Assembly: GCA_029582165.1 (NCBI GenBank)
Contig: CM055875.1
Span: forward strand, 30,500,644-30,564,643
DNA length: 64,000 nucleotides
Source: Portulaca oleracea
Taxonomy: Eukaryota; Streptophyta; Magnoliopsida; Caryophyllales; Portulacaceae
Reading direction: 5' to 3'
The notes under the pieces are model-generated. The model saw only the letters and a list, made by a program, of their open reading frames with translations, searched no databases and was not told the origin of the DNA. Both the position numbers and the translations under genes were made by a program. Positions 12,711 through 25,173 of this stretch are shown one piece after another (positions within the stretch are counted from its first letter, which is position 1; each line of letters begins with the position of its first letter).

Positions 12711-13239
12711 ATATTAACATAAGTCGGACCCCATAGAATTTTTTTTTTCCTAGATTCGCTATTGACTTTTGAGTCGTAATAATCTTCAAAGTAATGTAAG
12801 ATACATTTATAAGAATATAAATATACTTAAATATAATTTTTAAAGTGACTTAAGTGAAATTGAAGATAATTAATAACCATCTTAATTCAAGATACTTATC
12901 ATTTTCCATGAATATATAGTATATTCATCGATACTGTGCAATTCAATACAATATTTATAACATTATAAATGCATATCTCGTATTCCTTCAATAAGAGAAC
13001 TGTGCATAATTGTTATATGCAATAATGAGTAAATACTTGTTCCATCCCATATTAATTGTCGTCTTTGAAAATTATGCAGTCAAACTTTAAAAATTTTGAC
13101 CATAAATTTATCAATTTATACGATATACCGTTAAATTAGTAAGGAAAAATATATCGTAAAAGTATAACATTGCAATTGTTAATATAATATTATATAAGAA
13201 ATTATCAATCAAATAGTGACATTTCAGTACTCATCATCT
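12711..13239. other. AT-rich spacer with a Stowaway-like end
   Basis: No gene seen. At about 13035-13090 the sequence TTGTTCCATCCCATATTAAT resembles one end of a Stowaway/Tc1-mariner MITE (CTCCGTCCCA..), but a matching second end was not found. Confidence 0.35.
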
Positions 13240-16215
13240 CACTTCAATTGAATTTCCAATCACTTACCAACATCCTGTTCTCGTCTCCCACCAACGTCAA
13301 GCCTTAATGTAGATAGGTTTGACTCTCTCTAGAACCATGGACAGTCTAAGAAACTATGGTTATTCGATTCATACCAATCCCCACAGTTTGTACAAACCTG
13401 ATCCACCTTAACCCCTCTCTTGCATAAGTTAACCTTTGTCGGGAGTGCATCTTTCAACACACACCTGACACCATGTTTTATTCTACGAGTTGTGCTCGTA
13501 GACTAGATAAGAGTAACATACCCAAACCTGTACCAAAACTTGAACCCTTCCAGTTACACCTTGCCCTTATATTTCTGTAGCCAACCAATAAGCGGATCTA
13601 ACCTTGAAGTCATAGTCCCTTATATGGCGCCAAATTTGTATATCCTTGCGTGGGTTGGCATGAACAGGGAAAGCCATAATCTCCATATTCATAGGCTCAT
13701 GGAAACATGAGTCAAAAGGTCAACTCACCATTCCCCTACTTCATGATCAATGAGTGCAGCTACCATGACATCTTGCTCGAGGGGGTTATAATTTTACCCC
13801 CCCCAGTTTGAGGAACTAATTATCCCTCCAAATTCTTTTAGAATGGCCATTTTCAACCTTCCATAGTGTGCTCTCCTGCAAAAGCTCCAACCCTAAGATA
13901 CTCCATCAAGGGTAACTTGGTTGGAAACCAATTGAGGCTTGAAAAAAATCATCATTCGAAAAGTATCGGGCCTTAAGAACCCCAGAAGCTAGCGAATTTG
14001 GGTTTTAAATCAATCTCCATGCTTGTTTATGAGAGAGCTTTGTTGAAGCACTGAAAGTCTTGAAATGCTAATCCATCACTTGTCTTGGTCTTGCAAAGCT
14101 TGTTCCAGACCACCTGTAGGATACCCCATCTATCTTGATTACCACTCCATCAAAACTACCCACATAGGATTTCAAGATTACACAGATAGTCATATGGATC
14201 GGATGCTGAAACACTGCATAACATACGTCGGGATAGCTTGCAACACCGCCTTGAGAGGGATTTCCTTCCTTGCCCCAGATATTACGTTTCTTTCCACCCT
14301 TTGAGTTTATTCCCAACACAATCTTGGACAACTTAAAAGACCCGTTTCTTGGACCTACTGATGTATGTGCGCATTCCATGATACCGGTCATGAGATTCCA
14401 CTGCCTTGAAACCCAAAAATGTAATGACCTCGACCACTCTTGTGTTGCAGGCATTATTGATAATTGCTTTTTAAGGTTCGTCAACTAGCCAACAAATCAC
14501 CACGAGCCCTTCTAGCATGCTTCGTCCTCGCTCATATGCTACTTAGAAAAACTTCCCAGAAAGTGCCCCATTTTGAGGCTACTCCCAACCAAACACGCTT
14601 AGCAGGGGAGTTCTCAATGGATGAGCTTCAAGAAGGTGCAACTTGGTGATATAAGTAGTCATTTCAATACTTTAAGCCATGGTTTAACAATACATGGGGT
14701 GTTACAATCACCCTCACTTAAAGAATTGACATCCTCATGAGGCCCTATATCATCCTTCGGGTGGTAGTTATGGTTGTTACGATGACGATTAATAACTCAT
14801 AGTTTCCTCTTCGCAGGGGAGAGTGGATCAACAACTACTGGGCTTGAGGTATGCTCTGATACCATCTATAACACCCCGACCGCTCTCAGATCATTGACAT
14901 TATTGATAGTTGATTTTTAAGGATTGATGATTGACTCAACAAATCACCACGAGTCCTTCTAGCATGCTTCATCCTCGTTTACAAGATGCATGGGAAAACT
15001 TTTTAGGAGGTCATTCATCCCGAGACTACTCCTAGCAAGCATGCTTAGGTGGGAAGTTCTCAATGGACGAGCTTTCTAAAAGAAATGTGCACCTTGGTGA
15101 GATAAGAAGTCATTCAATCCTTTAAGCCATACTTAACAATACTTAAAGTGTTACAAAAACTCTTGGAGCATATTTTTTTGTTTGTTCTCTCACGTTACGG
15201 TGGTAAGAAATCTTAGACTTCTCCATATTGATCACCTTTCCTGAAGCTAACACATAAAGTTGAAGGATCTCTTACACCCGTAAGGCTTCCTCTATAGTGA
15301 CCCCTACAAAAAAGCAAACTATCATCAACAAAAAAGAGGTGAGAGAATGTAGAGGAACTTCTAGAAACTTTAATTTCATTGATCAAGTTCTCCTCCACCT
15401 ATGTCTAACGAGTGTAGATAAACCCTCATCACAAACATGGAACAAGTAACATGACTGAGGATCCTCCTTACAAACACCCCTATGAGGAATAATGCCATAT
15501 GATGGTCTCCTATTGACCAACAATATATAGCTCACAGTAGACACACACCTCATAATTAAATCACAAAAATTACCATCAAAGCCGAGGCCACTCTACCCTG
15601 TCAAACATGTTACTCATGTCTAACTTGAGAGCCATGGGGCTCCTCTTAACATGGTTAGTGCACTTTCTTAAGCAGTGGAAATGCTGAAAGGCGACTAAGT
15701 CATTGTCAGTAATCAATCTACCTGGACTAAAAGCACTTTGGGTCTCATGAATAATGTCGCATAGAATAAGTCTCAGTCTATTGGCATTGATTTTTGAAAC
15801 TCATTTATAAACTACATTGCACAAACTGATGGTTCAAAAGTCTTTTATGGAGGTAGGGGTCTTAATCTTTAGGATATGGGCAATAAAAGTTTCGTTGACA
15901 CAGCTGGAGACCTACCTCGGTTAAACACATCAAGAACAAAAGAAAAAACATTCGGGCCTACAATATGCCAAAAGGAATAGAAAAAAATGGCAAGCATACT
16001 GTGAGGCCAGAGTGACTTTGTAAGACACATCGGGTGAAGTGCTGCCAAAACTTCCTCTCCTGTGAAGGGTTGTAAAATTTTGGCATTCATGCCTTCCGAA
16101 ACTAAGGGCGTGATAGAGATGTGTAATCCGGTTTGTGTCCACCAACTCCTGAGAAGGAAAAATGTGTTCAAAATAGCGAACGAAAATTTGCTCCATCTTC
16201 TTGATGTCATCTCTC
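13240..16215 (-). pseudogene. decayed LINE (ORF2 RT to zinc-binding domain), split by a TRIM
   Basis: The minus strand read from right to left gives, in broken frames, the pre-RT region (ITPLVSEGMNAKILQPF, AALHPM, FWHIVGPNVFSFVLD near 16100-15900), the RT active-site block SHLFFVDDSLLFC near 15330, the GKE...AVFQHPI segment near 14240, LCKTKTSDGLAFQDFQCF near 14090-14050 and the zinc-binding domain DALPTKVNLCKRGVKVDQVC near 13440-13390. The order and spacing match an L1-type plant ORF2. Endonuclease and RNase H were not recognised. It is interrupted at 14420-15155 by a reverse-oriented TRIM-B copy. It carries many stops and is non-functional. Confidence 0.8.
14420..15155 (-). mobile_element. 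TRIM family B, complete miniature LTR element
   Basis: Two direct LTRs (14420-14706 and 14867-15155, about 288 bp each) flank a 160-bp interior. The left LTR ends GGGGTGTTACA and the right begins TATAACACCCCGACC. The interior starts ATCACCCTCACTT (complement of a polypurine tract) and ends CTCTGATACCATC, the complement of the initiator-tRNA-Met primer site TGGTATCAGAG, so the element points to the minus strand. No coding capacity. Flanks AAAAA / AAAAC are a near-match 5-bp duplication. It sits inside the LINE copy. Confidence 0.8.
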
Positions 16216-17741
16216 CAAACCCCTATCCATATTTGATTCTCTTAATTTTATTTCTCTTGAAGCTCGCTAAGAAGCCTTCTCATGGAAATAAAAACAATGT
16301 TTCTGTCTCCTTCCTTCAACCAGGTTTGCTTGCTGCGCTTTGCCAATATACCTCCTTCAAGAATTTTCATTGATGTTTGTAATATTGTTGTTACATGAAT
16401 TCACTATCAATTTAGACAATTGTTGTAATGATTTTTTTTACATATATCCTGTAAGGTTAAGTATAAATAGAAAGTTATCCATATTATTTGCTACTTAACT
16501 TCCATACACCATTAATTTTGTTGCTAAATCCACACTTTCTAATTTATAGAAAAAATATAACTGTTTAGATGTGAATGGATCAAAATATCCCCATCAATGC
16601 ATTTTAAGTAACCTTTTTTTTTAATCTTACCGATTTCCAGTAAAAATCATATTTTATGAAGGAATTTATTGATTCAACCTAAAACAAAAAATATTGGTCA
16701 ACCCAAGAACAAAAAGAAACAACGCCAACGACAACAATGCCTAGTATGGGTCCTAAATGCGCAAGGTCTAGTGATGTCTAGATTTAGATCCTAAAATAAA
16801 ATTAAGAACATAAGACAAAATAAAAACAAAGGGAATCAATAAAAGTTCACTTAAAACATAGTGGCAAGGGAAGTTTGGCCGATTCAAGTATCAAAGTCTT
16901 GTTTTGGCCAAAATAGTAAGGGTGCATTTAGTGATAAAGACAAATTCTGCAAGGTAGACCCAACAACACAACTTTCCTTTCCATTTTCCTTTTTACCTAA
17001 ACCCTCTATTTTCCTTTATAGATCCAATAAGAGCGTGAGAACGATTGCTTATAGACTAAGGTGCATTAAGAACAACTTAACAACTAAGGTGAAGTACTGA
17101 TATGAAAATTAAGTTGCAAATAACATGGTAGAAGCTCAAGTCAAAGATGACCTCGAATGGGTGACATAGACTAAGTTCAATATTTTATGACCGTAACATA
17201 TATTCATAAAATCAGTTATAGGAAAAATACCAATGGAGCGGATCCAGTCCCTACTCCATTCACTTGAAGCTTTGCCCATGACGCACATAATTTTGTAATT
17301 AAATTAATTTCAAAAAATTATATATAAAAAACCATTTTGACTAATCACTTTATCACCCATCTAATAATAAGTTTATAAAAATAATGTTAACTATTGCTAA
17401 TATAGGTTTATAGTTGTTTGAGACAAAAGCTTTGGGAGGCTAGGTTTGACTGTTTGAAAATTGGATGGTGGCGGAGAATTGAGAAACGTGAACTTAATTG
17501 CACGTAACTGGATCTACTTACTAATTAATAATTAATTAATGAGTAAAAGAGGGCATATATATCTGGGTACATAGCAGCAATATGCAACTCCTAGCTGTCA
17601 ACTCATCATCTGTGTGTTAAAATATTAGCCAAAGTAGGTTTCCTCAAAACCTAAGAAAGTAATAGTTGACGACGGAAGAATTAATGTTTTTGCTTCAATT
17701 GACGGCCTTCAGTATGTGTGTAGCCTCCGACGACTCATAAG
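16216..17741. other. AT-rich intergenic region
   Basis: Nothing beyond short AT-rich frames was recognised. The open frame at 16861-17100 has no family resemblance. Confidence 0.45.
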
Positions 17742-17982
17742 TATAATGTTAGCTAACATCTTCAAATGTAGACCCTAATAGGCATGCACCAACTAAAATA
17801 TACGTGAATCCAATTGTTGTCCCTTCTTCTGCATTCATTTTTCTTTAATTTTTCTGAACCCCCCACCCAAACCATATTATTAGATCATTCAAAAACATGC
17901 ATATTTATTAGATGAGCTAAAATATGAGCTATTGAATTACAATTTCATTTAGTAGGAAACAAAGCTAGAAACTCAAATTTGA

Positions 17983-18191
17983 TGCCAAGTGAGTATTGTG
18001 GATTGCCTTCCAACTTGGAAGTGGTGAGATCGAGTCCTATTACTTGCAAAATTCTTTGTATGGAATTCTGCAAGACTTTCAACCACGCCTTCGGCCTGGG
18101 TACCCCCTCCCCCTGACTCGCTAAGCTTTACTAGGCAAGCTATGAGATAGAGGCATAATGAAGTGGTTGAATTTACCTGTATAAAAAAAAA
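17983..18191 (+). mobile_element. tRNA-derived SINE with target-site duplication
   Basis: About 209 bp. It has a tRNA-like head with box-A-like TGCCAAGTGAG and box-B-like GTGAGATCGAGTCC, the GATTGCCTTCCAACTTGGAAG stretch seen in plant SINEs, and a TATAAAAAAAAAA tail. The flanks GAAACTCAAATTTGA (17968-17982) and GAAACTTAAACTTGA (18192-18206) are a 15-bp duplication with two differences. The homologous segment at 21391-22041 lacks it and shows an unoccupied site. Confidence 0.8.
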
Positions 18192-18270
18192 GAAACTTAA
18201 ACTTGACACTAATCATATCTTGATCAAATCAAATGGCATGAAACTAATTAATAAAAGGGCTTGTTGCTTC

Positions 18271-18600
18271 CACTACTAAAATTGTATGTATTACCGACCA
18301 CTTTTTTCCAACCAATTTAAAACGGTTGGAAAAACCAACCATTTTAGCGACCATTTCATATTACAATTATTTTTCAAAAATTTTATGTGAAAAATGGTTA
18401 GAAATTTCAACCACTTTTGCTGAAATGGTGGGAAATTTTTCCTACTATTTTTTTACTAATGTTTGAAAATGGTTGGATAAACGATCGGGTTACTAATCGT
18501 TTTCCCAACCAATTTTGAACGGTAGGAAAAAATTTCCAGGAATTTCCAATCCTTTTTCCTGCCTAAATTTTCAAAAATTAATTTATATTTTTAATTAATT
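18271..18600 (+). mobile_element. CACTA-like terminal region
   Basis: Begins CACTACTAAAAT and then carries many short inverted subterminal repeats (GGTTGGAAA / TTTCCAACC, AACCACTTTTGCT). The same family occurs at 21695-22041 (same orientation), 32350-32500 and 38350-38683 (opposite orientation). Only one terminus is present here. The transposase is absent. Confidence 0.5.
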
Positions 18601-21390
18601 TTTTTTGAGAGAAATAAAGGCTCATATTAATGTAGAGTTTAGAAAGGTACACATATCCTGAGTTGCCAGATCATTGACTATATCTGGTCATCCTATATCC
18701 CACACCCTTTCACAATCTTCATAGGGATGTGAATAGGCTAAAGCATGTGCAACTGTGTTCCCTTCCCTCTTTACATAAGCCCAAGAAACAAACTCTAACT
18801 GCCTACTAAGATTTAAAATATCTGAAATAACAAAATCTAGGAAAGAATTTGCTGGAGCTGCTTTCTTGAGTTTACTAATTATCGGCAAGTTGTCTCCCTC
18901 AACTATGATTCTTTGGTAGCCTCTATCTATAATCTGTTGCAAAGCAAATCTGCAAGCGAAGCCCTCCTCTACTTCTGCTCCATGGAAGCCTGTCGCTTGC
19001 TTGACACCACACAGGACAACATCTCCAAGGCGATCTCTAAGAACAAAACCCCATCATTTCCCCCCTTCTATCCTTCCTGCATCGAAATTCAATTTGTAGC
19101 AGCCTGAATCTGGTGGAATCCACTTGCTTTCAGCTACCCTTCTTGTACATGTTGGATCATCCTTCAGTTCTTGGAAGCTTCTGACAAAACTAATTACTCT
19201 CTTTGCCAAGTGAGGTAGGAATCCCAGCTTTTTGCCGTGAACAAATATGTTTCTCACATTCCACACCTCCCACAAAACTGCCATAAAATACCCAACGTCT
19301 TCCTCCTCAAGTTCTTCCATGGCATTTCTCAGATATTCCTTCATAGATGGTGCCTCGAAACCCCACAAAAATTCATCAAACGGACTAGCTCTCCATATCT
19401 CTGTGGCTAAGGGGCATTTTGTAAGTATATGCGAATCTGACTCCTCAATGCAACCACACATATCACATTTCATCCCCACTGTCGAGATTCTTCAATTTAA
19501 ATTTTGCTTTGTTGGCAAAGCAACTCTCGCCACTCTCCAAGTTTGAAGCTTGATCCTTAGTGGTACTTCCAACTTCCATAAACTTTTCCAGAAGATCTTT
19601 TCAGAATTGTAGCTTGTTGAAGCCAAATCCTCCTGTTTCAGTGCACAGACCAAATGATATGCCGATCTTACTGAAAAATTTCCATTCGACTCAAAGTGCC
19701 CATATCAGTTTGTCACTAGGCCATGAGTTGCACAAAGGCATCTCCAAAATTTGCTCTACATCACACGGTCAGAACAATTGTTTCACCCGGTTCACATTCC
19801 ACCCCCTGCTTCTTTATCTATCAGCTCCTCCACCTTTATCTCCTTCTCCCTCATATCCTCACTCCAAACAGTTATTGGTCTGAACGAGTAAGGTCTCGAA
19901 ATCCATCTATCCTCCCACACCTTCACTCTACTTCCAGCTCCTACTAACCATCTAGATCCTTTCTCAACTATCTTCCTTACTCCCCACAAACTCCTCCATG
20001 TGAAACTCGGTTGTCTCCCAAGTTCAGCTTCAAAAGTACTACATTCCGGAAAACAACGGGCTTTCAAGACCCTTGCTGCCAGTGATGAATTGTCATTGGC
20101 AATCCTCCATATTTGCTTCGCTAACAAAGCTTCATTGAATGCCTCAAAGTCCCGGAAGCCAATTCCTCCATCTTCTTTTCTCCTACAGAGTTGTGAATGG
20201 TTGATCCAATGTATTTTCCTCTTCTCAGAATTATGCCCCCACCAGAAACGACATATGATTGATTGGATTGCATTACTCACCTCCTTAGGAAACTTAAATA
20301 TACTTATCGCGTAAGTGCGAATTGGTTGGGCTACCGCCTTTATGAGCACTTCTTTTCCAGCCCACGAGATAAGGCTATCTATCCATCCTGAGAGACGCTT
20401 TGCTATCCTATCCTTGATCGAACCAAACGCTTTGTTTTTTGATCCGCCAATGTGCAGGGGGAGACCCAAATATTTGTCCTGGGCCAACACCTCCCGGATA
20501 TCCATTTGGGTGGAAATGCTCTGTCGACGACCCGTCTCCACACCTTTACTGAAAGTTAAAGTCGACTTATGCAAATTCACCCTCTGGCCACTCGCTCCTT
20601 CATAAAGACCCAATATATTATGAATTGTCGTTGCTTGTTCCACTGAAGCTTCACAAAAGAGGATTGAATCATCAGCAAAAAGGAGATGTGATATGCTTCG
20701 AGCATGTCGGCACACTTTATGACCATGTATGTTCCCCTCCTGTTCCGCTTTCTTCAGAAGTGCCGTTAATCCTTCTGTCACAAAGAGGAATAAGTACGGG
20801 GATATCAGATCCCCTTGTCTCAGCCCACGGCTCGACAAAACTTTCCCTCTTGGTTGCCCATTGAGCATTAAAGAAAAGGATGGAGATTCTACACACCTCA
20901 TCATCATATTGGTCCAGCCTTCATCGAAACCCAACTTCCCCATTATTCTTCTAAAAAAAAACCCATTCGACTCGATCATATGCTTTAGCTATATCCAGCT
21001 TCAAGGCCATTAATTGTTCCCTTTCTATCCCCTCTTGCATTCATTGAGTGAAAATTTTCATATGCTATGAGGATGTTATCAGTGATTAATCTCCCCGGAG
21101 TGAACGCACTTTGGGTTTCTGAAATAATTGACGGTAAAACAGACTTTAACCTTCATGAAATAGCCTCAGTAATGATCTTGTATAGCACATTACAAAGGCT
21201 AATCGGGCGAAAATTTGTCAATGATCTCGAATTTGCTACTTTCGGGATTAGCACCACATTCGTGTGGTTTATATCATGAGGAAAGTTTCCTCCCTGTAAA
21301 ACATGGATCACAAGCCTTGCTCATCATATTTGCTACTTCATAATCATCATCATAATATGACAATATGACATATCATATCATACACTAGCT
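18600..21390 (-). pseudogene. 5'-truncated LINE (RT, zinc-binding and RNase H-like domains)
   Basis: The minus strand gives RT motifs in order: HTNVVLIPKVANSR near 21250, the first catalytic Asp in [14 protein letters not shown] near 20985, GLRQGDLISPYLFLF near 20800 and SHLLFADDSILFC near 20680; then GKEVLIKAVAQPI, RFWWGHNSEKRKIHW, GGIGFRDFEAFNEALLAKQ (to about 20110), the zinc-binding CDMC..C..ESDSHILTKCPLA near 19450, and an RNase H-like end (IIVEGDNLPIISKLK ... WAYVKREGNTVAHALA, stop at 18688). A long open frame (20979-19792) survives. A T-run near 20955 shifts the frame, and more stops follow. The 3' tail is CTCTCAAAAAAAA at 18600. The 5' end is lost near 21350-21390. Confidence 0.88.
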
Positions 21391-22041
21391 AGTATAATGC
21401 TAGCTAACATCTTCAAATGTAGAGCCTAAACGGCACCAACTAAAATATACGTGAATCCAATTGTTGTCCCTTCTTCTGCGTTCATTTTTCTTCAATTTTG
21501 CTGAAACCCCTACCCAAACTATATTATTAGATCATTCAAAAACATGCATATTTATTAGATGAGCTAAAACATGAGCTACTGAATTACAATTTTGTTTAGC
21601 AGAAGACAAAGCTAGAGAAACTCAATCTTGACGCTAATCTTGATCAAATCCAATGGCATGAAAGTATGAAACTAATAAAAGGGCTTGTTGCTTCCACAGC
21701 TAAAAATATATGTACTGCCCAACCACTTTTTTCCAATTATTTAAAACGGTTGGAAAAACCAACCATTTTAGCGAATATTTAATATTCCAATTATTTTTCA
21801 AAAATTTTAAGTGAAAAATGGTTAGAAATTCCAACCACTTTTGCTAAAATAGTGAGAAATTTTTCCTACCATCTTTTTTACTACTGTTTGAAAGTGGTTG
21901 GAGAAGCGATCAGATTACTAACCATTTTCCCAACCAATTTTGAACAGTAGAAAAAAGATTGGTAGGAAAAAATTTTCCACGAATTTCCAACCCTTTTTCC
22001 CGTCTAAATTTTCAAAGATTAATTTATATTTTTAATTAATT
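21391..22041. repeat. right copy of the ~650-bp duplicated segment
   Basis: Matches 17742-18600 without the SINE, including the CACTA-like terminal region (CACAGCTAAAA at 21695 onward). It starts within about 40 bp of the truncated 5' end of the LINE. Confidence 0.85.
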
Positions 22042-22082
22042 ACTAATAACTAACTTTTACCAACTTTACATCTATACTAGTA

Positions 22083-22343
22083 CTACCTCCGTCCCAAATT
22101 ATTTATCCATTTAGCTAACTTAAGAAGAACAATACATATTGGGAATTGATGTAAAAAGTTTGTAATTTACCCAAATTACCGATAGTTTAATTGAAGATAA
22201 TAATTGTTGGAATTGTAAAAAGTGATAAGTAAATTTATTAATTTGGGGTAGAAAAGGAATTAAAATTGTTGAAATTGTAAATGAGACAAATATTTTGAGA
22301 CAAAGAAGTTGGTAAAAGGATAAATAATTTGAGACGGATGTAG
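22083..22343. mobile_element. Stowaway-type MITE
   Basis: Terminal inverted repeats CTACCTCCGTCCCAAATTAT and ATAATTTGAGACGGATGTAG are flanked by TA dinucleotides (22081-22082, 22344-22345), as expected for Tc1/mariner-related Stowaway MITEs. 261 bp, AT-rich, non-coding. Confidence 0.85.
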
Positions 22344-22793
22344 TAGTATTTTTCATCATTTATAATTTTCTCATTAGTATGGTTGGTTATTTTGATTTCT
22401 CCCTATTTTCAAGGGATGGATGGAGTATCCAACTTCAGTACTGATAACACCGACCATTCATTTTTTTTAATTTTAATATTTTTTAAGGGAGAAATTAGGT
22501 ATTACTCGTATTAAGGACTGAAATTGTTTTGTACAAAATGGATGAAATTGGGAGTTGGTGGTGGATAAAGTGGGGGCCAGTGAATAGTTTTGAGCAATTA
22601 CAAGTTTTAAATCAGTTGTCATTTTCAGATTACAGGGGAAATGCTGACTCATGAATGGCAATGGCATTCCCAGGCAGTCGGCAGTTAGGCGGCCGCGCTT
22701 CCACACAGGGTCAATCATGGATTGGATTCAACAATTTTCCACATTTCTCCTCATGGGTCCCTATTAACATTTTTAAATTTGTAATTAAATTTA

Positions 22794-23345
22794 GGATTTT
22801 CGGACGCTAATATTATGAATTTTTGGGTATTGGACAATAAAGTACTGAGCTTTGACCTTAGATAATAATGCATTGAACTTTGAGGAGTGTTGGATAATAA
22901 TGCACCCAAACAATTTCAACAGTGACTGAATTGGTGACGATCTTACGTGGCAGATCGAGAAGATGTATATGTTACATAATATCTAAATTTATAATATATA
23001 AGCTAATCTACACAAGCAAATGCGATTTTATACAACTACAACAACAATCTCTCAACGAAAACACGTTTAAATAAACGTGATTTATGTTTTTTTTAACTAT
23101 TTTCAAAATTGATTCTCTTTGCTTATATGTGGATTAGCTGACATGTTATAATTTAAATATTTTTGGACCAATTCATCTCCTCCACCTACTATATAGGATT
23201 GCCACAAAGTCAGCTACTGTTGAAATCGTTCTGAGTGTCTTACTGTTCAATGTCCCTAAAGTACAGTGTATTATTGTCCAAGGTCAAAGTCCAATGTATT
23301 ATTGTCCAATACCTCAAAAATTCAATATATTAGCATCCAAAAACC
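22794..23345. mobile_element. Mutator-like MITE with ~100-bp inverted repeats
   Basis: The left arm (GGATTTTCGGACGCTAATAT..) and the complement of the right arm (GGGTTTTTGGATGCTAATAT..) stay similar for about 100 bp, including TATTGGACAATAA. The flanks TTAAATTTA and TTAAACTTG share 7 of 9 bases, consistent with an old 9-bp duplication. Non-coding. Confidence 0.7.
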
Positions 23346-23496
23346 CTTAAACTTGCTATTTTCATTTATCATTTTCTTTTTTTTTAATGTCTGTTATGCT
23401 TGGTATAATTTTTATTATTATTTTTATTCGTAATCATATTTAAATTATAAGTACAATAAGAGAATATTCTTTATAAACGCGACCAGATTTAGTTTT

Positions 23497-23839
23497 GGGT
23501 TATTGGAATTAATAATCCAACCTTTGGAACAATTTGGATACGACGAACTTACCTTTGAAATTTGGACTCGGTGAACTATAGTTAATATCCTATTAGATTG
23601 AGTAACTTTTACTGATTTCAAATCGTTGAAAAGTAATCTAAACTATTTAATAGGTGAAAAGTAAAGAAAAAACATATTGATCACCACCATAAGTCGATCA
23701 CTTTTGGACGAGTTGAAATCTGTGAAAGTTCATTCAATCTAATAGGATGTTAAGTATAGTTTGTTAAGTTTAAGTTCTAAAGATCAGTTTGTCGTATCCA
23801 AATTTCTCCAAAGGTTAAATTATTTAATTCCAATAACCC
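23497..23839. mobile_element. Mutator-like MITE with perfect 9-bp duplication
   Basis: Inverted repeats begin GGGTTATTGGAATTAA and extend over 100 bp on each side (both hold ATTTGGATACGAC and ATCCTATTAGATTGA). It is flanked by perfect TTTAGTTTT duplications at 23488-23496 and 23840-23848, the length typical of Mutator-like elements. Non-coding, 343 bp. Confidence 0.85.
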
Positions 23840-24106
23840 TTTAGTTTTACTATCATTCCACGTACCATAGAGTAATAATTATTGGCACTATCTTTCAACT
23901 AGGGTACTCCACGGAAACCCTAATTTTCTCCACTAGGGTGCCGTTGTGAGGGTTTTGTTGTCTCCCGTTTTCCGGTGAGGCGGAGGTAGAAAGGATCGTC
24001 TTTCCGGCAGCCGGATAAGACTGGTGGATAGACCTCAAGTGAGAGGTACATAGTAGTTCTGGTAGGGTTTTTGATTGATTTCTTGTGGCGGAAGTCTCCT
24101 TTTATC

Positions 24107-25173
24107 ATGGCGGATAATAGCGAGATTGATTGGGGAAAACTTCGTCTAACGGAGGCGGAGGAGGAAGTTGTAGAGATTGAGGAAGAGGTCTCTTGAGAGA
24201 AGGTAGAGGAGATTGAACTGAGTCTCGTAGGACACCTTCTTACAAGGCATTCATTCAATTCTAGGGTTTTGCGAACTGTTATGAAGAACATCTGGAAACC
24301 TACTAAATGAGTTGTCATGCGAGAACTGGATACAAATCTTTTTTTTATTTCAGTTTTTCGCCCACGTAGATAAGGAGTATGTGATGAATGAAGGACCATG
24401 GTCGTTTGATGGGAAGCTCTTATTGATCCTGGAATGGCAAAACACGGAGCAATTCTCGGATATTGAGTTCCGTGTTGCTAGGTTTTAGATTAAAGCGTAT
24501 GAGGTTTCGGCTATACGCCAGACGACGAACTTTGCAAAGATCTTAGGAGATAAAGTGGGCAGTTTCGTGGGGTGCGATGAAGAATCTATGTTCGGAGCAG
24601 ACAAATCACTATGTTTTCGCGCTGATGTTGATGTGACGCAACCTTTACGACGTGGATTGATGGTAAAGCTGGAAGGAAAATCTATAATGGGTAAGATTCA
24701 AATACCTTCGTTTGCCTGAATTTTGTCATGGATGCGGCAGGCTAGGACATCTTGTGAAGGAGTGCAACGAAGTGGATCCGAATACACCTGCAGATGATTT
24801 ACAGTATGGCAACTGGCTTAAGGCTTCTCCCATGAAGTCAAAGAGACGCAATGTGGAACAAGAACTACAGGAAGAAAGGCGCCTGTTTTTAGCTTTCAAA
24901 GGGCAGACACAATACCCTCGTGTCAAGCAGCATCTAGCCTTCTCTGATCGGAAACCACATCATGCGAGCAAATCAAGTGCAGAAGGAGAGAAAATGATGA
25001 TTGATAGTGAAAGAGCAGTCGAAATTGGGAACGAAGCTTTTAAGCGAAAATTGGAGCAACACTATTCGGGAGGAATAGGTTGGAAAGTGCGTATCACTAG
25101 GGAGGATTCCGGCACAAGTGGCGAAAAAACATCAGAGGCGGAAGTTGCTAGGCAACTCCGCCTACGCCAATAA
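24107..25173 (+). pseudogene. LINE ORF1 (DUF4283-like, zinc knuckle)
   Basis: Starts MADNSEIDWGKLRLTEAEEE. It runs through an acidic N-terminus, a DUF4283-like region (MNEGPWSFDGKLLLILEWQ near 24383-24440) and a CCHC zinc knuckle in FCHGCGRLGHLVKECNEVD (near 24720-24775; C-x2-C-x4-H-x4-C). The C-terminal part is charged and low-complexity. This protein binds element RNA in plant L1 families. In-frame stops (for example just after EEEVS near 24195) and shifts disable it. The open stretch 24712-25173 is intact. It ends a few bases before ORF2. Confidence 0.8.

Larger units (their letters stand above)
17742..18600. repeat. left copy of a ~650-bp duplicated segment
   Basis: The sequence from AGTATAATGTTAGCTAACAT to TTTTTAATTAATT is repeated at 21391-22041 with roughly 90% identity by eye. 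This copy is longer because it contains a SINE at 17983-18191. It ends exactly where the poly-A-side (3') end of a minus-strand LINE begins. Confidence 0.85.

Noticed and set aside
23920..24399. 159-residue minus-strand frame
   Set aside because: Shadow of LINE ORF1 5' part, which has recognisable domains on the plus strand.
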